A DNA stretch of 64,000 nt from Bacillota bacterium (GTDB lineage: Bacteria; Bacillota; Clostridia; Lachnospirales; Lachnospiraceae). Positions 28,281-33,412 of this stretch are shown piece by piece. The notes beneath the pieces are model-generated. The model was not told the DNA's origin and ran no database searches. It was given only the letters and a program-made list of their open reading frames with translations. The stretch's first letter is position 1, and each line of letters starts with the position of its first letter. Both the position numbers and the translations under genes were made by a program. The stretch lies in the NCBI GenBank assembly GCA_023418475.1, contig JAEZZO010000002.1:198386-262385 (forward strand). The letters run 5' to 3'.

Positions 28281-28379
28281 ATGAGTACATACGAATCTAT
28301 ATCGCTAATGATATCATTCGGGATCTTACTTATAGCTCTTATCTCCTATTTGGATAAGGACAAAAAGCATAAAAAATAA
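28281..28379 (+). CDS. Type I toxin, holin-like toxin family (32 aa)
   Basis: The peptide MSTYESISLMISFGILLIAL followed by ISYLDKDKKHKK is the classic small holin-like toxin of Firmicutes (TxpA/BsrG-like): short polar start, one membrane helix, lysine-rich end. It would damage the membrane when overproduced. The AGGAGG ribosome site at 28267-28272 can pair with CCTCCT at about 28253-28258, which would hide it. A strong opposing promoter at 28470-28498 would make an antisense RNA across the 3' region, the usual RNA antitoxin. The unit sits between prophage repeats 1 and 2 and probably stabilises the element. Confidence 0.85.
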   Translation: MSTYESISLMISFGILLIALISYLDKDKKHKK

Positions 28380-28463
28380 CTACCCTCTGTATCTTGGCCT
28401 GATCTTAGGGTAGTCATTCTCACCATATGAGGCTAAGTTACTATGTAACTGATTGCCTTTGTT
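28370..28463 (-). ncRNA. Probable antisense RNA antitoxin
   Basis: A minus-strand promoter (TTGACT at 28498-28493, TATTAT at 28475-28470, 17-bp spacer) would start an RNA near 28463. It runs into a stem (ACTACCCT / AGGGTAGT, at about 28380-28415) followed by a U-rich run, giving a transcript of about 90 nt that overlaps the toxin 3' end. This matches the RatA/TxpA style of convergent type I systems. The exact ends are inferred. Confidence 0.65.
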
Positions 28464-28507
28464 AATATAATAATACAATATAAATATCTTAAAGTCAATG
28501 TCAATTA

Positions 28508-28560
28508 TGTATCTCAAAAATCATTCAAGGCAGATCCTGCAGCATGATAACATGAGATAC
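28508..28560. repeat. Prophage stem-loop repeat, copy 2
   Basis: TGTATCTCA ... TGAGATAC with an inner CAGATCCTGCAGCATG. It lies between the antitoxin promoter and the end of the XRE gene. Confidence 0.82.
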
Positions 28561-28584
28561 TATTTTTTTTCCTTTTATTATGTA

Positions 28585-28947
28585 TTAACCAATTCTGGAT
28601 GTAGGAAAGTTTCCCTCATTTGTTGATGCATTATTTTGATTTGCATAACAAAAAAGTATAAAGTTTAATATCTGTTCTTTTGTTTTATTATCACATAATC
28701 GATAATATTGTATAATTTGATATTCGTCATCAGTAAATATGTTTTCATCTTTTACACCAGTTAATAACCAATTTATATCTATATTATATGAGTCATTTAA
28801 AGCTATTAAAGCATTGCTTCCAATAGCTTTTTTATTATTTTCATAATCTGATATTGCAGATTGTGATATGCCTGTTTTTTCTGATATATCAATAGTTGTA
28901 TATTTATTTTCTTTTCTCCATTGTTTAAGTCTTTCTCCTATAGTCAT
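28585..28947 (-). CDS. XRE-family repressor (120 aa)
   Basis: An N-terminal helix-turn-helix of the Cro/CI type (MTIGERLKQWRKENKYTTID then ISEKTGISQSAISDYENNKK, residues 1-55), followed by a helical C-terminal part. ATG 28947 has GGAGGCGTTT upstream; a Met four codons earlier has none. It is the only divergent gene of the element's left arm and faces operator-like half-sites overlapping a plus-strand promoter at 28985-29013, so it is the probable prophage repressor. Confidence 0.88.
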   Translation of the reverse strand: MTIGERLKQWRKENKYTTIDISEKTGISQSAISDYENNKKAIGSNALIALNDSYNIDINWLLTGVKDENIFTDDEYQIIQYYRLCDNKTKEQILNFILFCYANQNNASTNEGNFPTSRIG

Positions 28948-28968
28948 AAACGCCTCCAAAATTACCTT

Positions 28969-29013
28969 TATAACGATATTATTATTGACACATTATCGCT
29001 ATAGTGGTATAAT
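28969..29013 (+). promoter_or_regulatory. Divergent control region: promoter with inverted operator sites
   Basis: TTGACA at 28985-28990 and TATAAT at 29008-29013 with a 17-bp spacer drive the rightward genes. Two half-sites in inverted orientation, TATAACGATA (28969-28978) and TATCGCTATA (28994-29003), differ at one base and flank and enter the promoter. They are the likely XRE repressor binding sites. Confidence 0.7.
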
Positions 29014-29089
29014 TATCTTATAGAAATCTTTGACACATTATAATTACTAAATATTTCAATTATAACATGTAAAATCGCAAATTGATAGA

Positions 29090-29109
29090 CGGCATTTTTT
29101 AGAATGTCG
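29090..29109 (+). promoter_or_regulatory. Leader hairpin before the first small paralog
   Basis: CGGCATT pairs with AATGTCG (one G-U pair) around a six-base loop, 22 bp before the ATG and just upstream of the ribosome site AAAGGTGAG. A matching hairpin lies at 29558-29577 before the paralog. Confidence 0.6.
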
Positions 29110-29131
29110 CATCAGGAAAGGTGAGAAAATT

Positions 29132-29386
29132 ATGAGAATAGAGGAATTTGCTGAAAAGAATGATATGTTTAATGATTATTTCAAAGATATGAAACAAAGC
29201 AAAAATGAAGAGAAATTAGCGATGGAAGCCGGAGAGTATATTATTAAAGATATACGCAGACATGAAAAATTGCGTCATTGTAGTTATTGTCATGGATATT
29301 TGAATGCTTTATATGAGAATAAAATACTTTTAGAGAATGATTATTTTGCTTTAAAAGAGGAATTATATTCAATTTGTAGAGCTTAA
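29132..29386 (+). CDS. Small acidic protein, first of a tandem pair (84 aa)
   Basis: The protein begins MRIEEFAEKNDMFNDYFKDM and includes CSYCHGYLNALYENKILLEN near residue 50. Its relative at 29600 shares the plan MR-x-x-EF-x-EK and GYLNALY-x-NK-x-LL. It appears fully helical with no membrane part; the CxxCH in this copy is not kept in the other. I recognise no family. AGGAAAGGTGAGAAAATT precedes the ATG. It is the first gene of the rightward transcript and so likely an early phage function. Confidence 0.7.
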   Translation: MRIEEFAEKNDMFNDYFKDMKQSKNEEKLAMEAGEYIIKDIRRHEKLRHCSYCHGYLNALYENKILLENDYFALKEELYSICRA

Positions 29387-29414
29387 TAGTTATTTTAACA
29401 TAGATTGATACTCA

Positions 29415-29453
29415 TTCGGGGCTTCCCATGCCGGAAGCTCCTACTCCCCCGAA
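29415..29453 (+). terminator. Hairpin after the first paralog
   Basis: CGGGG CTTCC ... GGAAG ... CCCCG nested stem, directly followed by stem-loop repeat copy 3. An almost identical hairpin follows the second paralog. There is no U run, so it may be an RNA end-protecting or processing structure instead of a terminator. Confidence 0.5.
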
Positions 29454-29454
29454 A

Positions 29455-29508
29455 TGTATCTCAAAATCTCCGGCCCTGGAGCCGGCAGCTGATGTATATC
29501 GAGATACA
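29455..29508. repeat. Prophage stem-loop repeat, copy 3
   Basis: A 54-bp copy, TGTATCTCA ... CGAGATACA, inner stem CCGGCCCTGGAGCCGG. It closes the first paralog unit. Confidence 0.88.
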
Positions 29509-29557
29509 CTAACTTTTAATACTGATAGAATTTATATAAATTTCGCGAATTGATAGA

Positions 29558-29577
29558 CGGCATTTTTTAAGATGTCG
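29558..29577 (+). promoter_or_regulatory. Leader hairpin before the second small paralog
   Basis: CGGCAT pairs with ATGTCG; same length and distance to the ATG as the hairpin at 29090-29109, though loop bases differ. Confidence 0.6.
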
Positions 29578-29599
29578 CGTCAGGAAAGGTGAGGAAATT

Positions 29600-29857
29600 A
29601 TGAGGTTAAAAGAATTTACTGAAAAGCAATACATGTTCAATGAGTATTTTAATGAGATGAAGGAATACCAAATTAAAAAGAAATTAGCAATGGATTTTAA
29701 AGATTATATTCGTGTTGATATGTGCAGAACAGAAATACATCGTACCTATAGTTTTTGTAGTGGATATTTAAATGCTTTATATAATAATAAATTTCTTTTA
29801 AAGGATGAATATGAAGCTATTAGAGAGGAATTATTTTCTATTTATATGGCTAAATAG
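29600..29857 (+). CDS. Small protein, second of a tandem pair (85 aa)
   Basis: Begins MRLKEFTEKQYMFNEYFNEM and contains CSGYLNALYNNKFLLKDEYE. It is a diverged duplicate of the gene at 29132: leader hairpin, ribosome site, gene, downstream hairpin and stem-loop repeat are all duplicated in the same order with a period of about 468 bp. The proteins have changed more than the flanking RNA structures. No known domain seen. Confidence 0.7.
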   Translation: MRLKEFTEKQYMFNEYFNEMKEYQIKKKLAMDFKDYIRVDMCRTEIHRTYSFCSGYLNALYNNKFLLKDEYEAIREELFSIYMAK

Positions 29858-29881
29858 TTATTTTACATAGATTGTTATTCA

Positions 29882-29921
29882 TTCGGGGCTTCCAAAACCG
29901 GAAGCTCCTACTCCCCCGAAA
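29882..29921 (+). terminator. Hairpin after the second paralog
   Basis: TTCGGGGCTTCC ... GGAAG ... CCCCGAA, matching the hairpin at 29415-29453. Confidence 0.5.
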
Positions 29922-29975
29922 TGTATCTCAAGTTCTCCGGTCCTGGCGCCGGCAGCTGAAGTATATCGAGATACA
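29922..29975. repeat. Prophage stem-loop repeat, copy 4
   Basis: A 54-bp copy, TGTATCTCA ... CGAGATACA, inner CCGGTCCTGGCGCCGG. It is the duplicate partner of copy 3, with paired changes that keep the stem. Confidence 0.88.
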
Positions 29976-30021
29976 CTAACCTCAAAAGCTCAAGGTATAT
30001 ATATAAATTAAGAGCTGTTCC

Positions 30022-30147
30022 GGGGGTCATGTTACTAATGGCCCCCAAATTATTCCCCAATAGTGGTTGTGAGTTCAGCGATTAAAAGTAATCGGGATGC
30101 ATAAAAAGCATGTAGGCATGGATTGATTACTCTCACAATTCCCCAAT
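30022..30147. other. Structured noncoding block
   Basis: A hairpin at 30022-30046 (GGGGGTCAT / ATGGCCCCC) is followed by a larger unit at 30067-30138 closed by TTGTGAG / CTCACAA and holding two inner hairpins (GATTA-TAATC and ATGC-GCAT). The unit is flanked by a 10-bp direct repeat ATTCCCCAAT (30052-30061 and 30138-30147). It could be a small RNA, a phage origin or packaging element, or a tiny inserted element. No gene is seen from 29976 to 30404. Confidence 0.5.
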
Positions 30148-30244
30148 GGATGGTCAGCGTCAGAAAAAGAGGCACTTAGAAAAACGGTTAAACAGACAGG
30201 TGGACGCACTGCTGATGATGTCTATAAAGTCTCTCCCATCCTTA

Positions 30245-30298
30245 TGTATCTCAAAATCTCCGGCCGGCGCGTTGCCCTGGAATGCATTTTGAGATACA
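30245..30298. repeat. Prophage stem-loop repeat, copy 5
   Basis: A 54-bp copy, TGTATCTCAAAA ... TTTTGAGATACA, with CCGGCCGGCGCG inside. It lies about 105 bp before the candidate ssDNA-binding gene. Confidence 0.88.
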
Positions 30299-30404
30299 CC
30301 GATAGTTTATGGCACGTCCAACAGACGGTCATTGATTATAACATATCACACAAAACAATTTTAAGGTATTGGCATTGACCAAACCAGAAAGAGAGGAACT
30401 ACAA

Positions 30405-30842
30405 ATGGACAATAACATGATGGATGCCATGATGGCAACCAAAGCACCAATTATCGTATTAAGTGCAGATGCTATTCAGAGTGACACAAAGGATGGAAAG
30501 ATCTCCGGCATGAGTGTATTTTATACATTCAACACAACATTTGATAGTGTTTATAATAACCCCAACAGTTTCGGTCAGAAACCGGGCAAAATATGGATGG
30601 ATCATGACCGCATCGAAAAAATAGTTTCAGCTCCCGGCAAATACATTGGCAGCTTCGGAATGAAAGTAGGCTCAGACGGAAAGCCTACCCTTGTTCTAAA
30701 AGATTTAGATTATATCTGCGATGTAAAGCTGGCAGAGATCATAATGCCATCCCCGGAAGATGATCCCAACTATCCGAAGTATATGCCGGCACCAGAAGCA
30801 GCCTCCGCAACAGCTGGAGCAGAGAAGAACGGCAAGAAGTAA
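30405..30842 (+). CDS. Candidate phage ssDNA-binding protein (pV-like, 145 aa)
   Basis: I do not recognise a named family. ATG 30405 has GAGAGGAACTACAA upstream. After a Met-rich start (MDNNMMDAMMATKAPIIVLS) the body alternates short beta-prone strands and loops (GMSVFYTFNTTF, KYIGSFGMKV, PTLVLKDLDYICDVKLAEII), consistent with a small OB-like fold, and ends in a flexible Pro/Ala-rich tail. Filamentous phages need a ssDNA-binding protein at high level, and this gene stands alone before the long intergenic region, upstream of the coat genes. That role is an inference from size, fold and place. Confidence 0.5.
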   Translation: MDNNMMDAMMATKAPIIVLSADAIQSDTKDGKISGMSVFYTFNTTFDSVYNNPNSFGQKPGKIWMDHDRIEKIVSAPGKYIGSFGMKVGSDGKPTLVLKDLDYICDVKLAEIIMPSPEDDPNYPKYMPAPEAASATAGAEKNGKK

Positions 30843-30874
30843 AGAGTATTTGAGCCGGGTCAAGGAAAATCGGA

Positions 30875-30901
30875 CAAGCCCGGCGCAGTCTGCCGGGCTT
30901 G
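30875..30901. other. GC-rich hairpin after the ssDNA-binding gene
   Basis: A perfect 10-bp stem CAAGCCCGGC / GCCGGGCTTG with a 7-base loop, weakly U-rich afterwards. It may end transcription or be part of a phage packaging or origin signal. Confidence 0.6.
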
Positions 30902-30951
30902 CGGTTTCTATTTTACTTGAGGCGGAGCAAATACGGCACACAATGGCTGCC

Positions 30952-30985
30952 GGGGGTGCGATAGTGCCTTTCCTATCGCATCCCC
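30952..30985. other. Second strong hairpin of the intergenic region
   Basis: A 13-bp stem (GGGGGTGCGATAG / CTATCGCATCCCC, one G-U) with an 8-base loop. Together with the other structures it marks 30843-31588 as the main noncoding region of the phage. Confidence 0.6.
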
Positions 30986-31202
30986 TTAACTACAATATAT
31001 ACCTGGGGCAGGTGATCCCTCCGCCTAGCTCGAAATGTGGAGCAGCCGATCCCCGCATTTTCTTAATTACTATCCGTTCCATTGAAGTTGGTCATTGCGC
31101 AGCAGAATAAGAGGGGGCGCGTTTTGCAGCTGCAGACCCCCGATCGATGAAGTGGAGAGATAACCCCGGCACTTGATACATTAAGTTAGGAAGTCGGGAG
31201 TG

Positions 31203-31323
31203 GAACATACATATTGAAGCGCGTTTTTGACTTTGTTTTTGCTTTTTGACCCTAGATGTCTGAACGGAGCGCCTTTTGCGAAGTGAGTTGATCTTACATG
31301 CCGAGAAAGCTTTTAAAAAAATA
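31203..31323 (+). repeat. Long direct repeat, copy A
   Basis: About 120 bp, highly similar to 31473-31592 with a fully identical core of about 50 bp that includes CCCTAGATGTCTGAACGGAG and CGCCTTTTGCGAAGTGAGTT. Period 270 bp. No frame is kept, so it is noncoding. Confidence 0.8.
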
Positions 31324-31371
31324 TTTTAAAACTAATCCAGATTATTGGCTGCAAGTACTATAAAAATTAAC

Positions 31372-31447
31372 GGAGAGCATATGACCTTAGATTGCTATTA
31401 GGCTATTAGACCTGAAATAACGGAGCGAATGCCAGGAGATGCTCTCC
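31372..31447. other. 76-bp block bounded by an inverted repeat
   Basis: GGAGAGCAT at the left and ATGCTCTCC at the right close a block that lies exactly between the two long direct repeats; its interior contains the palindrome-like CTATTAGGCTATTAG. It is a candidate small RNA or origin element. Confidence 0.5.
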
Positions 31448-31472
31448 TATATAAAATAAAAATAGTCAAAAT

Positions 31473-31592
31473 GAACATAACCTAATGAAGCGCTTTTGAC
31501 TTTGATTTTGTTCTTTGACCCTAGATGTCTGAACGGAGCGCCTTTTGCGAAGTGAGTTGATCTTGCGCGCCGAATAATCTTTTAAGAAAGTA
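31473..31592 (+). repeat. Long direct repeat, copy B
   Basis: Partner of 31203-31323; its end runs into stem-loop repeat copy 6. Paired long repeats in the largest noncoding stretch of a filamentous phage suggest iterons of a replication origin or a packaging signal. Confidence 0.8.
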
Positions 31593-31642
31593 TCTCAAAC
31601 CTATTCAGGACCGCCGGCGGCAGCTGCGATAAACGAGATACA
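31590..31642. repeat. Prophage stem-loop repeat, copy 6
   Basis: GTATCTCA ... CGAGATACA with an inner CCGCCGGCGGCAGC. It ends four bases before the ribosome site of the gene at 31661. Confidence 0.85.
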
Positions 31643-31660
31643 GCAAGGAGGAAATTAAAA

Positions 31661-31930
31661 ATGGGCATCATCATACAGGAACAAATAACAGCTCATATAA
31701 AGAAAATCATGACAAAAATGAGTAACTTTACATATCCCGATATTGCACAGCTTAACGCAGACACAAACAAGGTACAGGGCATGCTAGAAATGGCTAAGGA
31801 TTTAAAACTCATTAGCAAGAGCAAAGAAATAGACCTGGAGGCAGACCTTGATATCATATATATCAATCTGAGGGAGAAAATATTAACAGAAAGTTTACCA
31901 TTTCCAGAGGTATATGTACCTCAAAAATAA
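31661..31930 (+). CDS. Hypothetical helical protein (89 aa)
   Basis: ATG 31661 has AAGGAGGAAATTAAAA upstream, directly behind repeat copy 6. The protein begins MGIIIQEQITAHIKKIMTKM and is predicted mostly helical, amphipathic, with balanced charge and no membrane helix or cysteine. I recognise no family. It opens the run of genes that leads into the coat genes, and its stop codon lies inside repeat copy 7. Confidence 0.65.
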   Translation: MGIIIQEQITAHIKKIMTKMSNFTYPDIAQLNADTNKVQGMLEMAKDLKLISKSKEIDLEADLDIIYINLREKILTESLPFPEVYVPQK

Positions 31931-31978
31931 AACCTGCAGTTCCTGATCGGAAAAGCAGCTATAAAAGAATGAGATACA
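31915..31978. repeat. Prophage stem-loop repeat, copy 7
   Basis: TGTACCTCA ... TGAGATACA with inner CTGATCGGAAAAGCAGC. The inner asymmetric part is the reverse complement of the matching part of copies 9 and 11, so this copy is inserted in the other direction. Its left arm overlaps the last codons of the gene at 31661. Confidence 0.85.
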
Positions 31979-31994
31979 AAAGGAGGAAAATCGC

Positions 31995-32282
31995 ATGGCA
32001 AAAATTGCAAAAAGCATCCGAGTGGACCAAGAAATTTTCGCATATATAGAGAGATACAAAGGAGAAGGCTTTAATGAAAAATTTGAGAACATCATCCGGG
32101 ACGCGATGGAATCAGAGAAGAAACGTCTGGAACATATCAAACAGCTCGATAAGCAAATCAGAGAACAAGAGCAAAAGCTTCAAAAAATAATGAACGAAGT
32201 TCGTAAAGTGAGTGATATTTCTTATCAAGTTAATAATATAATGCGCTGCTTCACAGATATCGAAAAGAAGCTTGCAGGATAA
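31995..32282 (+). CDS. Ribbon-helix-helix-like protein with coiled coil (95 aa)
   Basis: The N-terminus KIAKSIRVDQEIFAYIERYK followed by FNEKFENIIRDAMESEKKR fits a ribbon-helix-helix fold (strand, helix, helix), usually a DNA-binding dimer. A coiled coil follows (KQLDKQIREQEQKLQKIMNE). ATG 31995 has AGGAGGAAAATCGC upstream behind repeat copy 7. A phage transcription or copy-number regulator is plausible. The DNA site could be one of the palindromes nearby, but this is not shown. Confidence 0.65.
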   Translation: MAKIAKSIRVDQEIFAYIERYKGEGFNEKFENIIRDAMESEKKRLEHIKQLDKQIREQEQKLQKIMNEVRKVSDISYQVNNIMRCFTDIEKKLAG

Positions 32283-32336
32283 CGTATCTCAAAATTACCG
32301 GCCAACCAGGAGATCCGGAGCACATTCTGAGATACA
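32283..32336. repeat. Prophage stem-loop repeat, copy 8
   Basis: A 54-bp copy, CGTATCTCA ... TGAGATACA, inner CCGGCCAACCAGG and GATCCGG. It starts at the stop codon of the preceding gene. Confidence 0.85.
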
Positions 32337-32359
32337 ACAAACTAAGAGGCAAATCCAAA

Positions 32360-32599
32360 ATGAAAAAATTAATAATTATTATTATTTTAGCAATCGCACT
32401 AATGAAGCCAGTACCAGCTTATGCTGTTACAGTTACACCAATCCCGGCAGCCGTAGAAAATACATATACCGTTGAATTAACCGCTGACGAAAAAGTCATA
32501 TTATTAGACAGCATTCAAACCATAAGAGCAATCCTGGTATTCTTCGTTTTTGTTTTAATCATAGTAGTCATATTAAAATTTTTCTCATTATTCTTTTAA
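32360..32599 (+). CDS. Secreted single-helix protein, minor-coat-like (79 aa)
   Basis: A signal peptide (MKKLIIIIILAIALMKPVPA, likely cleavage after AYA at residue 22) is followed by a short mature part with one long C-terminal membrane helix (ILVFFVFVLIIVVILKFFSL). Mature size would be near 57 residues, the range of filamentous phage coat proteins, although the helix lies at the extreme end and no basic DNA-binding tail follows. A minor coat or tip protein is a reasonable guess. AAGAGGCAAATCCAAA precedes the ATG. Confidence 0.6.
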   Translation: MKKLIIIIILAIALMKPVPAYAVTVTPIPAAVENTYTVELTADEKVILLDSIQTIRAILVFFVFVLIIVVILKFFSLFF

Positions 32600-32611
32600 G
32601 GAGGTGTTAGC

Positions 32612-32806
32612 GTGAAAAAGACTTTAATTACATTACTGATTATTGCAGGTATAGTTGCAACCGTTCTTATGATTGTATTTCTTGATTTAACCATACCTCA
32701 AATAATCCTGAATGGAAGCTGCATAGTAATCTTAGTAGCCGTTCTGATCCGGCAGATTATTATTGCATCAAAGAAAACAGTCTTACCTGAAAAAGGGGTG
32801 AAATAA
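32612..32806 (+). CDS. Small two-helix membrane protein (64 aa)
   Basis: GTG 32612 has AAGGAGGTGTTAGC upstream. Two hydrophobic segments (LITLLIIAGIVATVLMIVFL and IILNGSCIVILVAVLIRQII) and a short basic tail (KKTVLPEKGVK). It overlaps the next gene by one base (TAATG), so they are translationally coupled. No family recognised; a small phage assembly or minor coat protein is possible. Confidence 0.6.
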   Translation: MKKTLITLLIIAGIVATVLMIVFLDLTIPQIILNGSCIVILVAVLIRQIIIASKKTVLPEKGVK

Positions 32807-33000
32807 TGTTAGGCTGGATCTATTTTATTGCAAGCTGCTATATTGTATCCTTTGTGGCTAAATGCATCTACAAAAGCATAAACCATATTATTGAAAAAAT
32901 ATTGAAGGCATTCAAAAGCCTAAAATACTTTGAAATCAAAAAAAGGGATGTTACAAGCGAAGCAGCTCCTCCTCAGGAGGTGACGGAACATGTTCACTGA
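32806..33000 (+). CDS. Small membrane-anchored basic protein (64 aa)
   Basis: ATG 32806 overlaps the upstream stop and has AAAAGGGGTGAAATA before it. One N-terminal membrane segment (MLGWIYFIASCYIVSFVAKC) is followed by a basic helical part (KSINHIIEKILKAFKSLKYF) and a polar tail. Membrane helix plus basic helix is the coat-like order, but the polar tail is unusual. It overlaps the 48-residue coat-like gene by 11 bases. Confidence 0.6.
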   Translation: MLGWIYFIASCYIVSFVAKCIYKSINHIIEKILKAFKSLKYFEIKKRDVTSEAAPPQEVTEHVH

Positions 33001-33136
33001 CATAGCAAGCAATGACTTGATGATTATGCTCAATAATGTATTTACACTTGTCCCTGTCGTAATGCCTGTATGTTTATCCATCATGGGACTTAAAGTAGCT
33101 TTAAAATGGCTCAAAGAGTTCATTTTAGGAATATAA
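32990..33136 (+). CDS. Coat-like peptide 1 (48 aa), pVIII paralog
   Basis: Starts at ATG 32990 behind AGGAGGTGACGGAAC. The peptide MFTDIASNDLMIMLNNVFTL continues with a membrane helix (VPVVMPVCLSIMGLKVAL) and ends in a basic amphipathic part (KWLKEFILGI). This is the plan of filamentous-phage coat proteins: polar start, hydrophobic centre, basic end that faces DNA. It aligns with the next gene over a shared pattern V-x-P-x-VMP-x-x-L-x-x-x-G...L-x-WL-x-x-x-I-x-G. It has no signal peptide, as in phage Pf3. Confidence 0.72.
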   Translation: MFTDIASNDLMIMLNNVFTLVPVVMPVCLSIMGLKVALKWLKEFILGI

Positions 33137-33159
33137 AATCAAAGAGAGGAGAAATAACT

Positions 33160-33336
33160 ATGACACTACTTACATATCAGTTAGCAGATCTATTCAAGGG
33201 AGAAAATGCCTTAAACATCAACACAGTTTATAGCCAGGTATATGCATTAATCCCTTACGTAATGCCCGCAGTACTTGGTTTTGTCGGTTTCCGTAAAGGA
33301 TTAAGCTGGTTAATGATGCAAATTCAGGGTGCTTAA
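33160..33336 (+). CDS. Coat-like peptide 2 (58 aa), probable major coat protein pVIII
   Basis: ATG 33160 has AGAGGAGAAATAACT upstream. The peptide has an amphipathic start (MTLLTYQLADLFKGENALNI), a membrane helix (LIPYVMPAVLGFVGF) and a basic end (RKGLSWLMMQIQGA). The Arg-Lys after the helix and Trp-Leu near the end match major coat proteins of inoviruses. It stands directly before the terminator hairpin at 33363, where Ff phages also place gene VIII, so it is the better candidate for the main coat protein. No signal peptide. Confidence 0.75.
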   Translation: MTLLTYQLADLFKGENALNINTVYSQVYALIPYVMPAVLGFVGFRKGLSWLMMQIQGA

Positions 33337-33362
33337 ATCCCTGCAAAGGCAAACGCTTATAG

Positions 33363-33395
33363 AGGGATATTGCATGTTATGCAGTATCCCTTTAT
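33363..33395 (+). terminator. Hairpin between coat and pIII-like genes
   Basis: A 13-bp stem (AGGGATATTGCAT / ATGCAGTATCCCT, one G-U) with a 3-base loop and TTTATT after it. A terminator at this exact place, after gene VIII and before gene III, is known in Ff phages, where it lowers expression of the tip protein relative to coat. Confidence 0.85.
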
Positions 33396-33412
33396 TGCTG
33401 AAAGGAGTTAAA

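Noticed and set aside
30127..30378. Open frame after the structured block (with SASEKEALRKTVKQ)
   Set aside because: It has no usable start codon and runs through stem-loop copy 5; probably chance or an old remnant.
30760..31110. 116-residue frame overlapping the ssDNA-binding gene
   Set aside because: It lies in another frame over the gene end, hairpins and intergenic region, with unusual composition and no ribosome site.
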